Below are positions 14,432 to 21,783 of a stretch of DNA of 24,107 nt, one piece after another (position 1 is the stretch's first letter; the number at the start of each line of letters is the position of its first letter). Location: contig CAYNWK010000061.1 of assembly GCA_964400875.1 (NCBI GenBank), forward strand, positions 1 through 24,107, written 5' to 3'. This stretch comes from CAYNWK01 sp964400875. Its GTDB lineage: Bacteria; Chloroflexota; Anaerolineae; Anaerolineales; UBA4823. The notes beneath the pieces are model-generated. The model was not told the origin of the DNA. It worked only from the letters and a program-made list of their open reading frames with translations, and searched no databases. The translations under genes and the position numbers were made by a program.

Positions 14432-17042
14432 TCCTAACGGATATGTTGCTTGGGCTTATACCTGCTGGGTTGATCGTCCTGGCAGGAATACTGATCTCCA
14501 ATGCCAGCAGCAGCGAGTTCAAGAAACGCAATTTGCTGCTCTACTGGTTGGGAGTGGGCGTCCTATCTTTGCTAGCGATGTGGATCGCCGCGCAGCTCAC
14601 TTCTCTGGGCGGTCACTGGCCTCTCTTTCCAGTGAGTGTATTCTTGACTCCAAGTTTATTAGGCGTACTGGCTTTGATCCTGATAAACCTGGGTGCGTTG
14701 CTGAGATTACGCGGCCGGGCTTTGTTCCTGGCGAGCTTGCTTGGCTTGCTCACGGCTGCGTTGATCATCGCTTTATGGGACAATCTTGACGGTTTACTCT
14801 TTTACATTTTGCCCGGAGCGTTGATCTTGAGCCTTACCTGGGCGGCAGCCCGCAAGACCAGCAGCCTGCCCATCGTGCTGAGTTTGCTCGTTTTAGCCCT
14901 TTTGGCTGTGCTCGATCCCTACAGCACCAGTTTGAAAGATAACCTACCTTATTGGTTAACTTTTATTATCGAGGTGCTCATCTTCTCTTTACCCTGGAGT
15001 AGCGTTGCCCTGGCGGGGATAATGATTTCCGCCGGTCTCAATAAGTTCTCGAGAAGCCAGAACGAAGCTGGGGACGAGGCTGTACCGGTCTCCCGTTTTC
15101 CAGCCTACTTGCGCTATGCGCTGGCGGGGCTCTTATTGAGCTTTCTGGCCTATCGTATTTACTGGTCTTCAATCTGGGATAACACCAGAGATGGTCTGGC
15201 TGGCTTATTTTTAGCGATGCCGGCGAGCTTGGTTGCCATCGGGGTGGGGATGGTCGTGAGCATGAAAAACGCCAGGGGACGGCGCCTGTACGGAGTGGCT
15301 TTTGCTATCCTCGTGCCGATATTTATTTTCGGGGCATTCCAACGTGGTTGGGATGTGGACTATCACGCTCTTACTGAAGCCCGTGCCGCCCGTATCCACA
15401 CCGCGCTAGAGCGATTCCATCACCGCAACGGCCGCTATCCAGACCAGCTTGTCGAGCTGGTTCCGCGAGATCTGCTCTACGTACCTCAGCCGGTCATTTT
15501 CCACGGTAGTGGATGGTGCTACCAGAGCCGAGAGGATGGGTACCGATTAGGCGCGGTTTACCGGGAATACTTCGGCACACCGCTTTCCATCAAGATTTAC
15601 GCCTCCGACGGTGAGATACTCGATGAAAGTCGGGAATGTACGCAACAGCTGTCTGCGCTGAAAGCGCTTTACGAGCCCGCACCTTTTTTCGAGCAGGAGA
15701 TCAACGCGCCTACCGAAGCGGCGCTCCCAACCAGCCAGGCGCATGCGGATGGAGAGAAACTGGAGCCTGTCCTCCATGCAGAATTTCTCAGCTGGGGCGA
15801 TTGGTCCCCGGACGACAGGTATCTGCCCATCTCCCAGGTGGTATCTTCTCAGGGGGAGTATTTTACTGCGCTGAGCTTTTTGGACATTGAAAGTGGAGAG
15901 GTTTGCTGTGCCGGGCAGCAGTTTCCGGTCCAATCCACTCCATGGGCGCCTCGGCTGCGCCAGCATTTTGCCTGGACGCCATTAGGCAATTTGCTTTACC
16001 TGACGCCGATGGGTGATCTTGTGGAGTTGAATCCTGGCGTGGCAGGTGCAGCGAGCTGGGTGGAGGACATGCAAGAGCCATTTGTCTCGATCGCCGCTTA
16101 CCATCAAGAGACCGGGCGGGTGTTGCTGCAAACGGCCGCAGCTTACTGGCTCATGGACAGCGTAAGCAGGTCTATCCGCCAGATCGAAGCTGTTAAACCC
16201 AACCCTGATGAATTGCATTGGGATAATTCCGCGTGGTCTCCTCACGGTGAGTGGTTGGCGACCTCCCACTTAAACGGCCGAGTCGAAACCGAAGGGAGCA
16301 CCTTGTACGTTTTATCGGGAGAAAACGGCCGGCTGGAAAGAAGCTTGCCTATGAATGCCCCTCCGCACAGAGCGCCCCCTGGATCGAGTGGCTGAGCAGC
16401 GATGAACTCTTGACATCTGGGGTAAATGACCTGCTGATCCTGGATTTGAATCGCCAGACTCCAGTGTTCACTCGGGTAATCAAGGACATTTTCAATTTGG
16501 ATCTGGATTATCCAGATGAGGCTGCGGCTTGGGGTTCTGTGATCGCCGAATCGGGGGGTAATTACCATCTGGCCCTGCGGGCAAACCTACCCGGAGACCA
16601 GAACCTTTACGTTTATCATTCGGAGACTGGAGAGGTCGAGATTTTACATCCGGAAGTACACGGATATTTGATCTTCCCTGATGGACAGTCGCTGGAAATG
16701 CCCCGCTTCAGCTTCGCACACAAATATCCGGATGTGTACGAGATCTTCTGGATCGACCAACCGGGAAAAGAATCCCGCACGCTTTCTCCGTAAGGCCATT
16801 CACCGCGCAGCTATCCCAGCTTGAGCGTGCGTTATCTTCCCGATCTTGAAGAACTGGCCTTCGGTTCCTCCCAGGGCGTTTCGCTGGTTTCCTTGCCGGA
16901 GGGGAAAATGCTCGCATTTTGGCGGTTGTCGTCTGGTGATGGGCATCCCTCCTTGCTTGCCACGAGGAAAGGGCAGGCCCTCATCGCCTTGCGCGAGTGG
17001 GTAAACGAGTCAGATTTATTCTATATCCCGCTGCCGCCATAA
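14428..17042 (+). pseudogene. Disrupted multi-pass membrane protein with C-terminal beta-propeller-like domain
   Basis: Read continuously, this would be a protein of about 870 residues: some ten membrane helices (to about residue 305), a pseudopilin-like segment (ARIHTALERFHHRNGRYPDQL), and a large outer domain with WSPDDRYLPIS and WSPHGEWLATS repeats of TolB/WD40-like propellers. Two lesions break it. Near 16340 the frame must shift by -1, as if one A were missing from GGAAAGAAGC; as written, translation ends at 16395 after 655 residues. The resumed frame then meets a TAA at 16791-16793 but continues in the same frame with clear propeller sequence to 17042. The membrane part could still be made as a truncated protein. 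Function unknown; it lies in the PadR operon. Confidence 0.75.
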
Positions 17043-17115
17043 AAAAAAGGCTGTTTGGTTGGTGATTACGAGGTCGTTTTGGCGCGTGTAGTCACAGCTG
17101 GATAACGCGCCTACA

Positions 17116-17853
17116 TTACTTCGCCAGCCTCGACAGCGTGACCCGCTGCACCCCTTCTACTTGCTGAAAGCTGGCGCCTTGTGAAACGGATCGCATGACC
17201 GCGGTCTCATCGACGACGCGGGTCCCGGAGATCATCGTGGCGCCGTGCTTGAAGAGCACTGGAGAGAGCGGCGTGCTCGGACCCAGGATCAGCACGAAGG
17301 CGCCGGGTTGGCAGAACCCGAGCAGCTCGTCCAGGGTGTGGTTGATCAGGGCGCTGCCGGTAATGGCGACCACCTCCGCCTGAGGGAGCAGCCCGGGCGC
17401 GGCCGAGGCGGGGTACTCTCCCTTTGACGGGTTCTGCTCGATCACACGCAGCGCGGCGACCTGCGGGCGCAGCTTGGCAAGGAAGGGGAAGTGGCCCACG
17501 ATGGCGACTTCCTTGCCCCGGCCGTGCTCCTGCAGCACTTCATAGGCGTCGATTGCTTCCATTCTGGGGGGATTCTCAGACTGTAAATCCACAAGAGAGT
17601 TGATCGCCGCGAGCCCGATGCTGGCTTCCATAAGGTTCTCGGACCGGGAGAACTCGGCCAGCTCCCGGGCGCTTTTAAGATGCAGGTTGCCCGCGTCTCT
17701 TACACGTTCGTGACCATGAGGCGCCTCGGTCTTCATAGTCGAAGCCATGCCGCAGCTGCGGCTAGACACCACCGTCCAGTTGGCTCCGACGAGCACATCG
17801 TGCACCGGGAAGTCCTGTTTTATCTCTGACAGTAAATCTTCGATGATCGTCAT
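17116..17853 (-). CDS. DUF4213/DUF364 (putative heavy-metal chelation) protein
   Basis: A 245-residue cytosolic protein. The N-terminal enolase-like half (DUF4213) includes LVGANWTVVSS and a Cys-Gly-Met turn. The Rossmann-like C-terminal half is DUF364, with VAIVGHFPFLAKL, the ITGSALINHTLDELL segment and GPSTPLSPVLFKHGA, the most characteristic block. The family has been suggested to chelate metals or tetrapyrrole-like ligands, but its reaction is not established. ATG 17853 is preferred over GTG 17862 because AGGA lies at proper distance only from the former. It is the last gene of the XRE-nifX-like-DUF364 unit and is separated from the preceding gene by a 14-bp hairpin. Confidence 0.85.
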   Translation of the reverse strand: MTIIEDLLSEIKQDFPVHDVLVGANWTVVSSRSCGMASTMKTEAPHGHERVRDAGNLHLKSARELAEFSRSENLMEASIGLAAINSLVDLQSENPPRMEAIDAYEVLQEHGRGKEVAIVGHFPFLAKLRPQVAALRVIEQNPSKGEYPASAAPGLLPQAEVVAITGSALINHTLDELLGFCQPGAFVLILGPSTPLSPVLFKHGATMISGTRVVDETAVMRSVSQGASFQQVEGVQRVTLSRLAK

Positions 17854-17893
17854 AACAAGCACTTCCTAAGAAGCATTGAAGAATTGCCAATCT

Positions 17894-17930
17894 CGAGGGT
17901 GTTTGGGCGATCTTTACCCAAACACCCTCG
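17894..17930. terminator. 14-bp hairpin between the NifX-like and DUF364 genes
   Basis: A perfect inverted repeat CGAGGGTGTTTGGG (17894-17907) and CCCAAACACCCTCG (17917-17930). A run of T (TTTTTATTTA) follows it only on the plus strand, opposite to the flanking genes. For the minus-strand operon it therefore acts as a plain hairpin, perhaps a partial terminator or RNA stabiliser setting the ratio of the two products. Confidence 0.55.
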
Positions 17931-17937
17931 TTTTTAT

Positions 17938-18336
17938 TTAATGCAGGCGATCGATCCGATCCACGATCACGCCATTCGCATAGGCGATGGCGGCCTCGTC
18001 GATGTCGCCGATATCGGTTACGACTGGCTTGATACCACGCGCCATCATGCTTTGATAAGCGCCGCTTCCCATGCCGCCGCAGAGCAACGCTTCGCAATCC
18101 TCGATTGCTGCCGCCATGCGCAAGTGTCGCTCTTGAGCGCCTTCCCCGAATCCATGCGCCTGACCCGAACGGGTTTCTACGTGGGGTTCGTGGGCAAATT
18201 GAGCGTGCCCAAGTTTTTCGCGCAGCTCCCGCTCGACGATCTTGCCGTCTTCGAGGGTTGTGACCAGGTAATAAGCCGCCCGGCCAAAATGCTGGCTGAT
18301 CGATTTTCCGTCATCCGTTGTTGCAGCAATTTTCAT
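17938..18336 (-). CDS. NifX/NafY-type iron-molybdenum cluster-binding protein
   Basis: A 132-residue member of the dinitrogenase iron-molybdenum cofactor family (PF02579). The typical N-terminus MKIAATTDDG leads into SISQHFGRAAYYLV, and the C-terminal half has EALLCGGMGSGAYQSM and a GIKPVVTDIG strand. Free-standing members bind or carry Fe-S or Mo-Fe-S clusters and occur widely outside nitrogenase operons; no nif structural gene is present here. The central region is long and rich in His, Gly and Glu (HVETRSGQAHGFGEGAQE), possibly a metal-binding loop. A good ribosome site (AAGGAG, 8 bases) precedes the ATG. It follows the XRE gene by 69 bases. Confidence 0.88.
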   Translation of the reverse strand: MKIAATTDDGKSISQHFGRAAYYLVTTLEDGKIVERELREKLGHAQFAHEPHVETRSGQAHGFGEGAQERHLRMAAAIEDCEALLCGGMGSGAYQSMMARGIKPVVTDIGDIDEAAIAYANGVIVDRIDRLH

Positions 18337-18405
18337 GAGCGAGTCTCCTTTGAATTTGGAATTTTTCCGTGATGAGTTGCACAGATTGTGAGCGCATGGG
18401 TGCGT

Positions 18406-19077
18406 TTAGACTGCCGGGAAATGACGTTCTGCTGGAAAGTCGCGTTCATCGGTAGGGTAGAGCACCAGGATCATCCGGGATTCAGATTGATTCAGGTTTT
18501 GCCAGCGATGGGGCAGGTGTGCTTCGAATAATAAGCTGTCGCCCGGTTCGAGCAAGTAGGTTCGAGTCTGGATCGTGTACGCGATCTGGCCGGATAGACA
18601 ATACACGAACTCGAAACCGGTGTGTAAGATAGCCTGATCGCCGCTGTTCGCATTGGGCTTCAGGCTGACGACGAAGGGTTCGACCGATTCGATGGTCGTT
18701 CCCGATCCCAAATCTTCAATCATGCCATGTTCGAAGCTGGCGTGGGGGCGCCGTCCAGCTTTGAAATAAGCGACTCGGGTCCTGGGGATTTCGATCTCAA
18801 AAAAGGCGGTTAGCGGAACTTCCAGGGCAGAGGCTAACTGTTGCAAAGTGTTTACGCTCGGCGAGCTCTTCCCATTTTCGATCAAGCTTAAAGTATTGAC
18901 AGCCAACCCGCTTTGGTCGGCTAAAGCCCGAATGGTCAGGTCGCGCTGTTCTCGTATACGGCGTAGATTCCCGCCGACATCGACATTGGAGGCATTCTCT
19001 TCCATCCCTCCGCTGTCATTGTGAGAGGACCAATGCAAACGTCGTTTTATGCGGAAGGGAGAACCTGTTTTTGCCAC
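18406..19077 (-). CDS. XRE-family regulator with C-terminal cupin domain
   Basis: A HTH-XRE DNA-binding domain (NLRRIREQRDLTIRALADQ and the recognition part SLIENGKSSPSVNTLQQL) is followed by a cupin sensor domain (about the last 110 residues; HTGFEFVYCLSGQIAYTI, LLEPGDSLLFEAHLPHRW). This is the PuuR-like arrangement in which a small ligand or metal bound in the cupin tunes repression. The start at 19077 (GTG, 223 residues) is supported by GAGGAG nine bases upstream and by the promoter, whose start point lies near 19109. ATG 19005 (199 residues) is the alternative, with its GGAGGG too close. It probably regulates its own operon and perhaps the divergent Hdr operon. The effector is unknown. 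Confidence 0.87.
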   Translation of the reverse strand: MAKTGSPFRIKRRLHWSSHNDSGGMEENASNVDVGGNLRRIREQRDLTIRALADQSGLAVNTLSLIENGKSSPSVNTLQQLASALEVPLTAFFEIEIPRTRVAYFKAGRRPHASFEHGMIEDLGSGTTIESVEPFVVSLKPNANSGDQAILHTGFEFVYCLSGQIAYTIQTRTYLLEPGDSLLFEAHLPHRWQNLNQSESRMILVLYPTDERDFPAERHFPAV

Positions 19078-19115
19078 CTCGCCACACTCCTCAATGATCT
19101 TGAACACCAACCAAT

Positions 19116-19143
19116 ATTATAGGTAAATACCTTAATTTGTCAA
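19116..19143 (-). promoter_or_regulatory. Promoter of the XRE-NifX-DUF364 operon, with an internal palindrome
   Basis: Minus strand TTGACA (19138-19143), 16-base spacer, TATAAT (19116-19121): both hexamers are perfect. The spacer and the edge of the -10 carry the inverted repeat AGGTA-AA-TACCT (19121-19132), a candidate operator for the XRE regulator itself. Confidence 0.8.
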
Positions 19144-19188
19144 TAATTTCGCCCATAAATTTTGTTGTTTGCCTAAAGTATTGAGATT

Positions 19189-19208
19189 ATCTATAGGAGC
19201 TTATAGAT
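19189..19208 (+). promoter_or_regulatory. Palindromic operator candidate in front of arsR
   Basis: A perfect inverted repeat ATCTATA-N6-TATAGAT. It lies in the 224-base divergent region, and a possible arsR promoter (TTGAGA at 19181, TATAGA at 19202, short 15-base spacer) would overlap it. Size and AT-rich character suit an ArsR/SmtB-family operator. Confidence 0.5.
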
Positions 19209-19334
19209 GAGATCAATACCTATTGTGACAAAATGCACTTACCGGCGGGGGATTACTGGCCTATAGTAAATGCAGAACTTAATTAAGCCAGTCGCTGATT
19301 ACTCTCCAGTCTGGAAAACGCTTGGCTCAAGCTC

Positions 19335-19640
19335 ATGGAAGATGATCTCAAGGAACGCGCCGAAAAGCGAGCGGATTTTTGTAGCGTCTTTAGCAATGCC
19401 AACCGGGTCCTGATCCTATGGGCGCTGGCTGGGAAAGAGCTGTCTGTTACGGAGATCGCCCTCGCGATCGAAGCCTCCCTACAAAACACATCCCAGCACC
19501 TCAGTCTAATGAAAGACTACGACATCCTGGATTGTCGCAGGGATGGACAAACCATATATTACCGGATCAAAGATAACCAATTCGATGAATTCTGTTTCTT
19601 GCTCCATCAAGTCCATGATCCGATGGAGCTCAAAACATAA
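19335..19640 (+). CDS. ArsR/SmtB-family transcriptional regulator
   Basis: A 101-residue winged-helix repressor. The family pattern is visible as FSNANRVLILWAL (19-31), ELSVTEIALAIEASLQNTSQHLSLM (helix-turn-helix, about 35-59), and DGQTIYYRIKD (wing, 70-80). Cysteines occur at 16, 67 and 87, but the ELCVCDL metal motif of ArsR proper is missing: the corresponding site reads ELSVTEI. It is therefore unlikely to be a classical arsenite or cadmium sensor; a thiol- or sulfur-responsive role would fit the following TusA and Hdr genes. The chosen ATG lacks a clear ribosome site. It is first in the rightward operon, 39 bases before TusA. Confidence 0.88.
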   Translation: MEDDLKERAEKRADFCSVFSNANRVLILWALAGKELSVTEIALAIEASLQNTSQHLSLMKDYDILDCRRDGQTIYYRIKDNQFDEFCFLLHQVHDPMELKT

Positions 19641-19679
19641 ACGTCAATTCACCATCTACCTCGAAAAAGGAGTGTAACG

Positions 19680-19934
19680 ATGACTACCCTTGATTTATCC
19701 GCCCTGGAAGCCACGAAAGTTGTGGATGCTCGCAGCAGCGCTTGCCCCGGCCCGCTCTTGGAGGCCAAGAAGGGGATCGGCGCGGTCAAGATCGGCGAGA
19801 TCCTGGAGATCTGGTCTGGCGATCCGACGACCAAGGATAATATCTCGCGCTGGTGCCAGAAGCTCGGCCAAGAGTTTGTTGGCGCGACAGAGGCAGCGGG
19901 ATACGACCGGATTTTCATCCGCCGTTCAAAATAG
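19680..19934 (+). CDS. tusA: TusA-family sulfur carrier (sulfurtransferase)
   Basis: An 84-residue TusA/SirA-fold protein. The active-site motif CPGPLLEAKK places the persulfide-carrying cysteine at residue 22, after VVDARSSA, and the second half keeps the family's GEILEIWSGDPTTKDNI strand-turn-helix. By family knowledge it accepts sulfur as a cysteine persulfide and hands it to a partner; in sulfur oxidisers TusA feeds Dsr or sHdr complexes. A strong ribosome site (AAGGAG, 7 bases) precedes the ATG. It ends six bases before the MvhD-like gene, which argues for partnership with the downstream Hdr-type proteins rather than tRNA thiolation; no other tus or dsrEFH gene is in view. Confidence 0.9.
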   Translation: MTTLDLSALEATKVVDARSSACPGPLLEAKKGIGAVKIGEILEIWSGDPTTKDNISRWCQKLGQEFVGATEAAGYDRIFIRRSK

Positions 19935-19940
19935 AAACCC

Positions 19941-20384
19941 ATGGTCTCGCCTCGCCGACCCAAGATCTTGATCCTGGCTACAATCTCCGGGGGGTATGCA
20001 GGCGCGGATTCCGTCGGGCAGCTGCACACGGATTACCCCACGAACACATACATCCTGCCCGTGCTCTGCCCGTGCTTGTTCCCAGAGTCGTTTTACCTGC
20101 GCGCCTTCGAACGAGGTTTTGACGGGATCATCGTCATGTACAGCGGCACGGACAGCCCCTATAAGGGCGGTCCTGAACGCGCCGCCCAGCTGATCAACCA
20201 CACCTATCCGGTCATGCAGGAACGGGGCATCGATACGCGCCGGCTCAAGCTGGTCGCCATCTGCACGGTGTGCACCAAGCCCTTTTTGAAAGAAGTCAAC
20301 CAGATGAACGAGTTGCTGGAAGGGATTGGGTTGGTGGAGGACGAACTCGCGGCTGCAGCCTCGAAAGATGCCCTGGCAATTTGA
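19941..20384 (+). CDS. Divergent MvhD/FlpD-like protein (hydrogenase delta-subunit family), cysteine-depleted
   Basis: A 147-residue protein whose layout matches MvhD/FlpD (PF02662), the [2Fe-2S] protein that passes electrons to HdrA: YAGADSVGQLHTDYP (19-33), LPVLCPCLFPESFYLRAFERGFDG-like block (39-62), then a helix-rich C-terminal half. The cysteines usual at the N-terminal CCNWCSYAGAD site are replaced (ATISGGYAGAD), and the GCHPGDCHY site reads MYSGTDSPY. The remaining cysteines form two pairs, C43/C45 and C108/C111, which might bind an alternative cluster or a disulfide. So it may be a structural adaptor or have a re-sited cluster. It has no strong ribosome site and lies six bases after tusA. 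Confidence 0.65.
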   Translation: MVSPRRPKILILATISGGYAGADSVGQLHTDYPTNTYILPVLCPCLFPESFYLRAFERGFDGIIVMYSGTDSPYKGGPERAAQLINHTYPVMQERGIDTRRLKLVAICTVCTKPFLKEVNQMNELLEGIGLVEDELAAAASKDALAI

Positions 20385-20454
20385 CATGAGATCTACATGG
20401 ATACTCACCTTTGTGACTCTTGGAGAATCGACTTGAGATTCAAGGAGCACCACT

Positions 20455-21783
20455 TTGCATAATCTTACAGTTGACGCTTTAGTCGTCGGCGGTGGAATTG
20501 CAGGGATGCAAACCGCTCTGGACCTGGCCGATCAAGGCTACCAGGTGGCGTTGGTTGAAAAAGAGCCCAGCATCGGCGGGAAGATGATCGCCTTAAGCAA
20601 GGTGTTTCCAACACTGGATTGCTGCAGCTGTATCACCACGCCCAAGATGTCCGCCGTTGCTCACCATGAGAATATCCAACTGCTGACCTATTGTGAGGTG
20701 CAGGCCGTCGAAGAAAAAGGTTTGGGATTTTCGGCGCGGATATTAAAAAAGCCTCGCTACGTGGACGAAGAACTGTGCACCGGCTGCCGGCAGTGTGAAT
20801 ACGAGTGCCCAATCGACCTGCCCAACGCTTTCGACATGGATCTGGGCGCGACCCGTGCTATTCGGGTGCCGTTTTCAACCGCGGTCCCACAGTATGCCGT
20901 CCTCGACGTCGAGAACTGTTTATTCTGCGGTCGCTGCGAAAAAATATGCCCAGTAGGGGCGATCGATTTCACCCAGGTCGAACAAACTTTTGAAATCCAA
21001 ACCGAGGCCTTGATTTTGGCCACCGGATTTGAAAACACTCCGATCGACGCGAAGAAAGAGTACGGCGCAGGCCAAATCGTCAATGTAATCGGAGGTCTGA
21101 CCATGGAACGGCTGCTCGCTCCCACGGGTCCGTACGGGAGAGTTTTGCGCCCGGGGGATGGGAGAGAACCGGAATCGATCGCTTACGTGCAATGTGCAGG
21201 ATCGAGGGATCAGACCGTTGGCGTAACTTATTGTTCGCGGGTCTGCTGCATGTATGCGATCAAGCAAGCCATGCTGCTCTCTGGCGCTTTGCCGCTTGCC
21301 GAAATCACGATTTATTACATGGACATTCGCGCTTTCGGCAAGGGTTACGAGCAGTTTTATCAAAATGCGAAGGCTATGGGCGTGGAATTCGTTAAGGGGA
21401 AGGTGGCTCGGATTACAGAAGATCCGGATCACAATCCAGTCGTGCGGGTGGAAATGATCGAAGAAGGTCCCCAGGTTGTGGAGCGCACACATGACCTGGT
21501 AGTGCTTACCTTAGGTATGCTGCCTGGATACGATCCGGATCCGATCTTCCAAGTCTCCTCCAACGGGGATGGTTTCGTGCGCGCTCCGGCGGTGAACTTT
21601 TCTCCCAGTCTGACCGATAGAACTGGGATCTTCGTAACCGGCACCGCTGCAGGACCGATGGATATCGTCGATAGCATCATGCTGGCCGGCGCGGCCGCCT
21701 CTGAAGCAGCGGCGTACCTGGAATCCCGGCGATATGAAACAGCCGTGGTTACATCATTACCAGAGGAGCCGGTACATGTCTGA
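20455..21783 (+). CDS. HdrA-like FAD/iron-sulfur protein, short form (QmoA-like size)
   Basis: A 442-residue flavoprotein of the HdrA family. FAD binding is seen at GGGIAGMQTALDLADQG (12-28) and EKEPSIGGKM (35-44). The HdrA cysteine cluster LDCCSCITTPKM (54-65), a full pair of 4Fe-4S motifs (C108-C111-C114-C118 and C155-C158-C161-C165), and the CAGSRD … YCSRVCC signature (247-265) are all present. It lacks the N-terminal extra domain of canonical HdrA, so it starts directly at the FAD fold. The start is TTG 20455, supported by AAGGAG 8 bases upstream; no ATG precedes the Rossmann motif in frame. It should transfer electrons between FAD, the clusters and partner subunits. Its stop overlaps the next gene by eight bases. 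Confidence 0.92.
   Translation: MHNLTVDALVVGGGIAGMQTALDLADQGYQVALVEKEPSIGGKMIALSKVFPTLDCCSCITTPKMSAVAHHENIQLLTYCEVQAVEEKGLGFSARILKKPRYVDEELCTGCRQCEYECPIDLPNAFDMDLGATRAIRVPFSTAVPQYAVLDVENCLFCGRCEKICPVGAIDFTQVEQTFEIQTEALILATGFENTPIDAKKEYGAGQIVNVIGGLTMERLLAPTGPYGRVLRPGDGREPESIAYVQCAGSRDQTVGVTYCSRVCCMYAIKQAMLLSGALPLAEITIYYMDIRAFGKGYEQFYQNAKAMGVEFVKGKVARITEDPDHNPVVRVEMIEEGPQVVERTHDLVVLTLGMLPGYDPDPIFQVSSNGDGFVRAPAVNFSPSLTDRTGIFVTGTAAGPMDIVDSIMLAGAAASEAAAYLESRRYETAVVTSLPEEPVHV

Noticed and set aside
17068..17100. GGCGCGT…ACGCGCC inverted repeat between the pseudogene and DUF364
   Set aside because: Seven-base arms with a 17-base loop and no T-run on the exit side of either strand; too weak to call a terminator.
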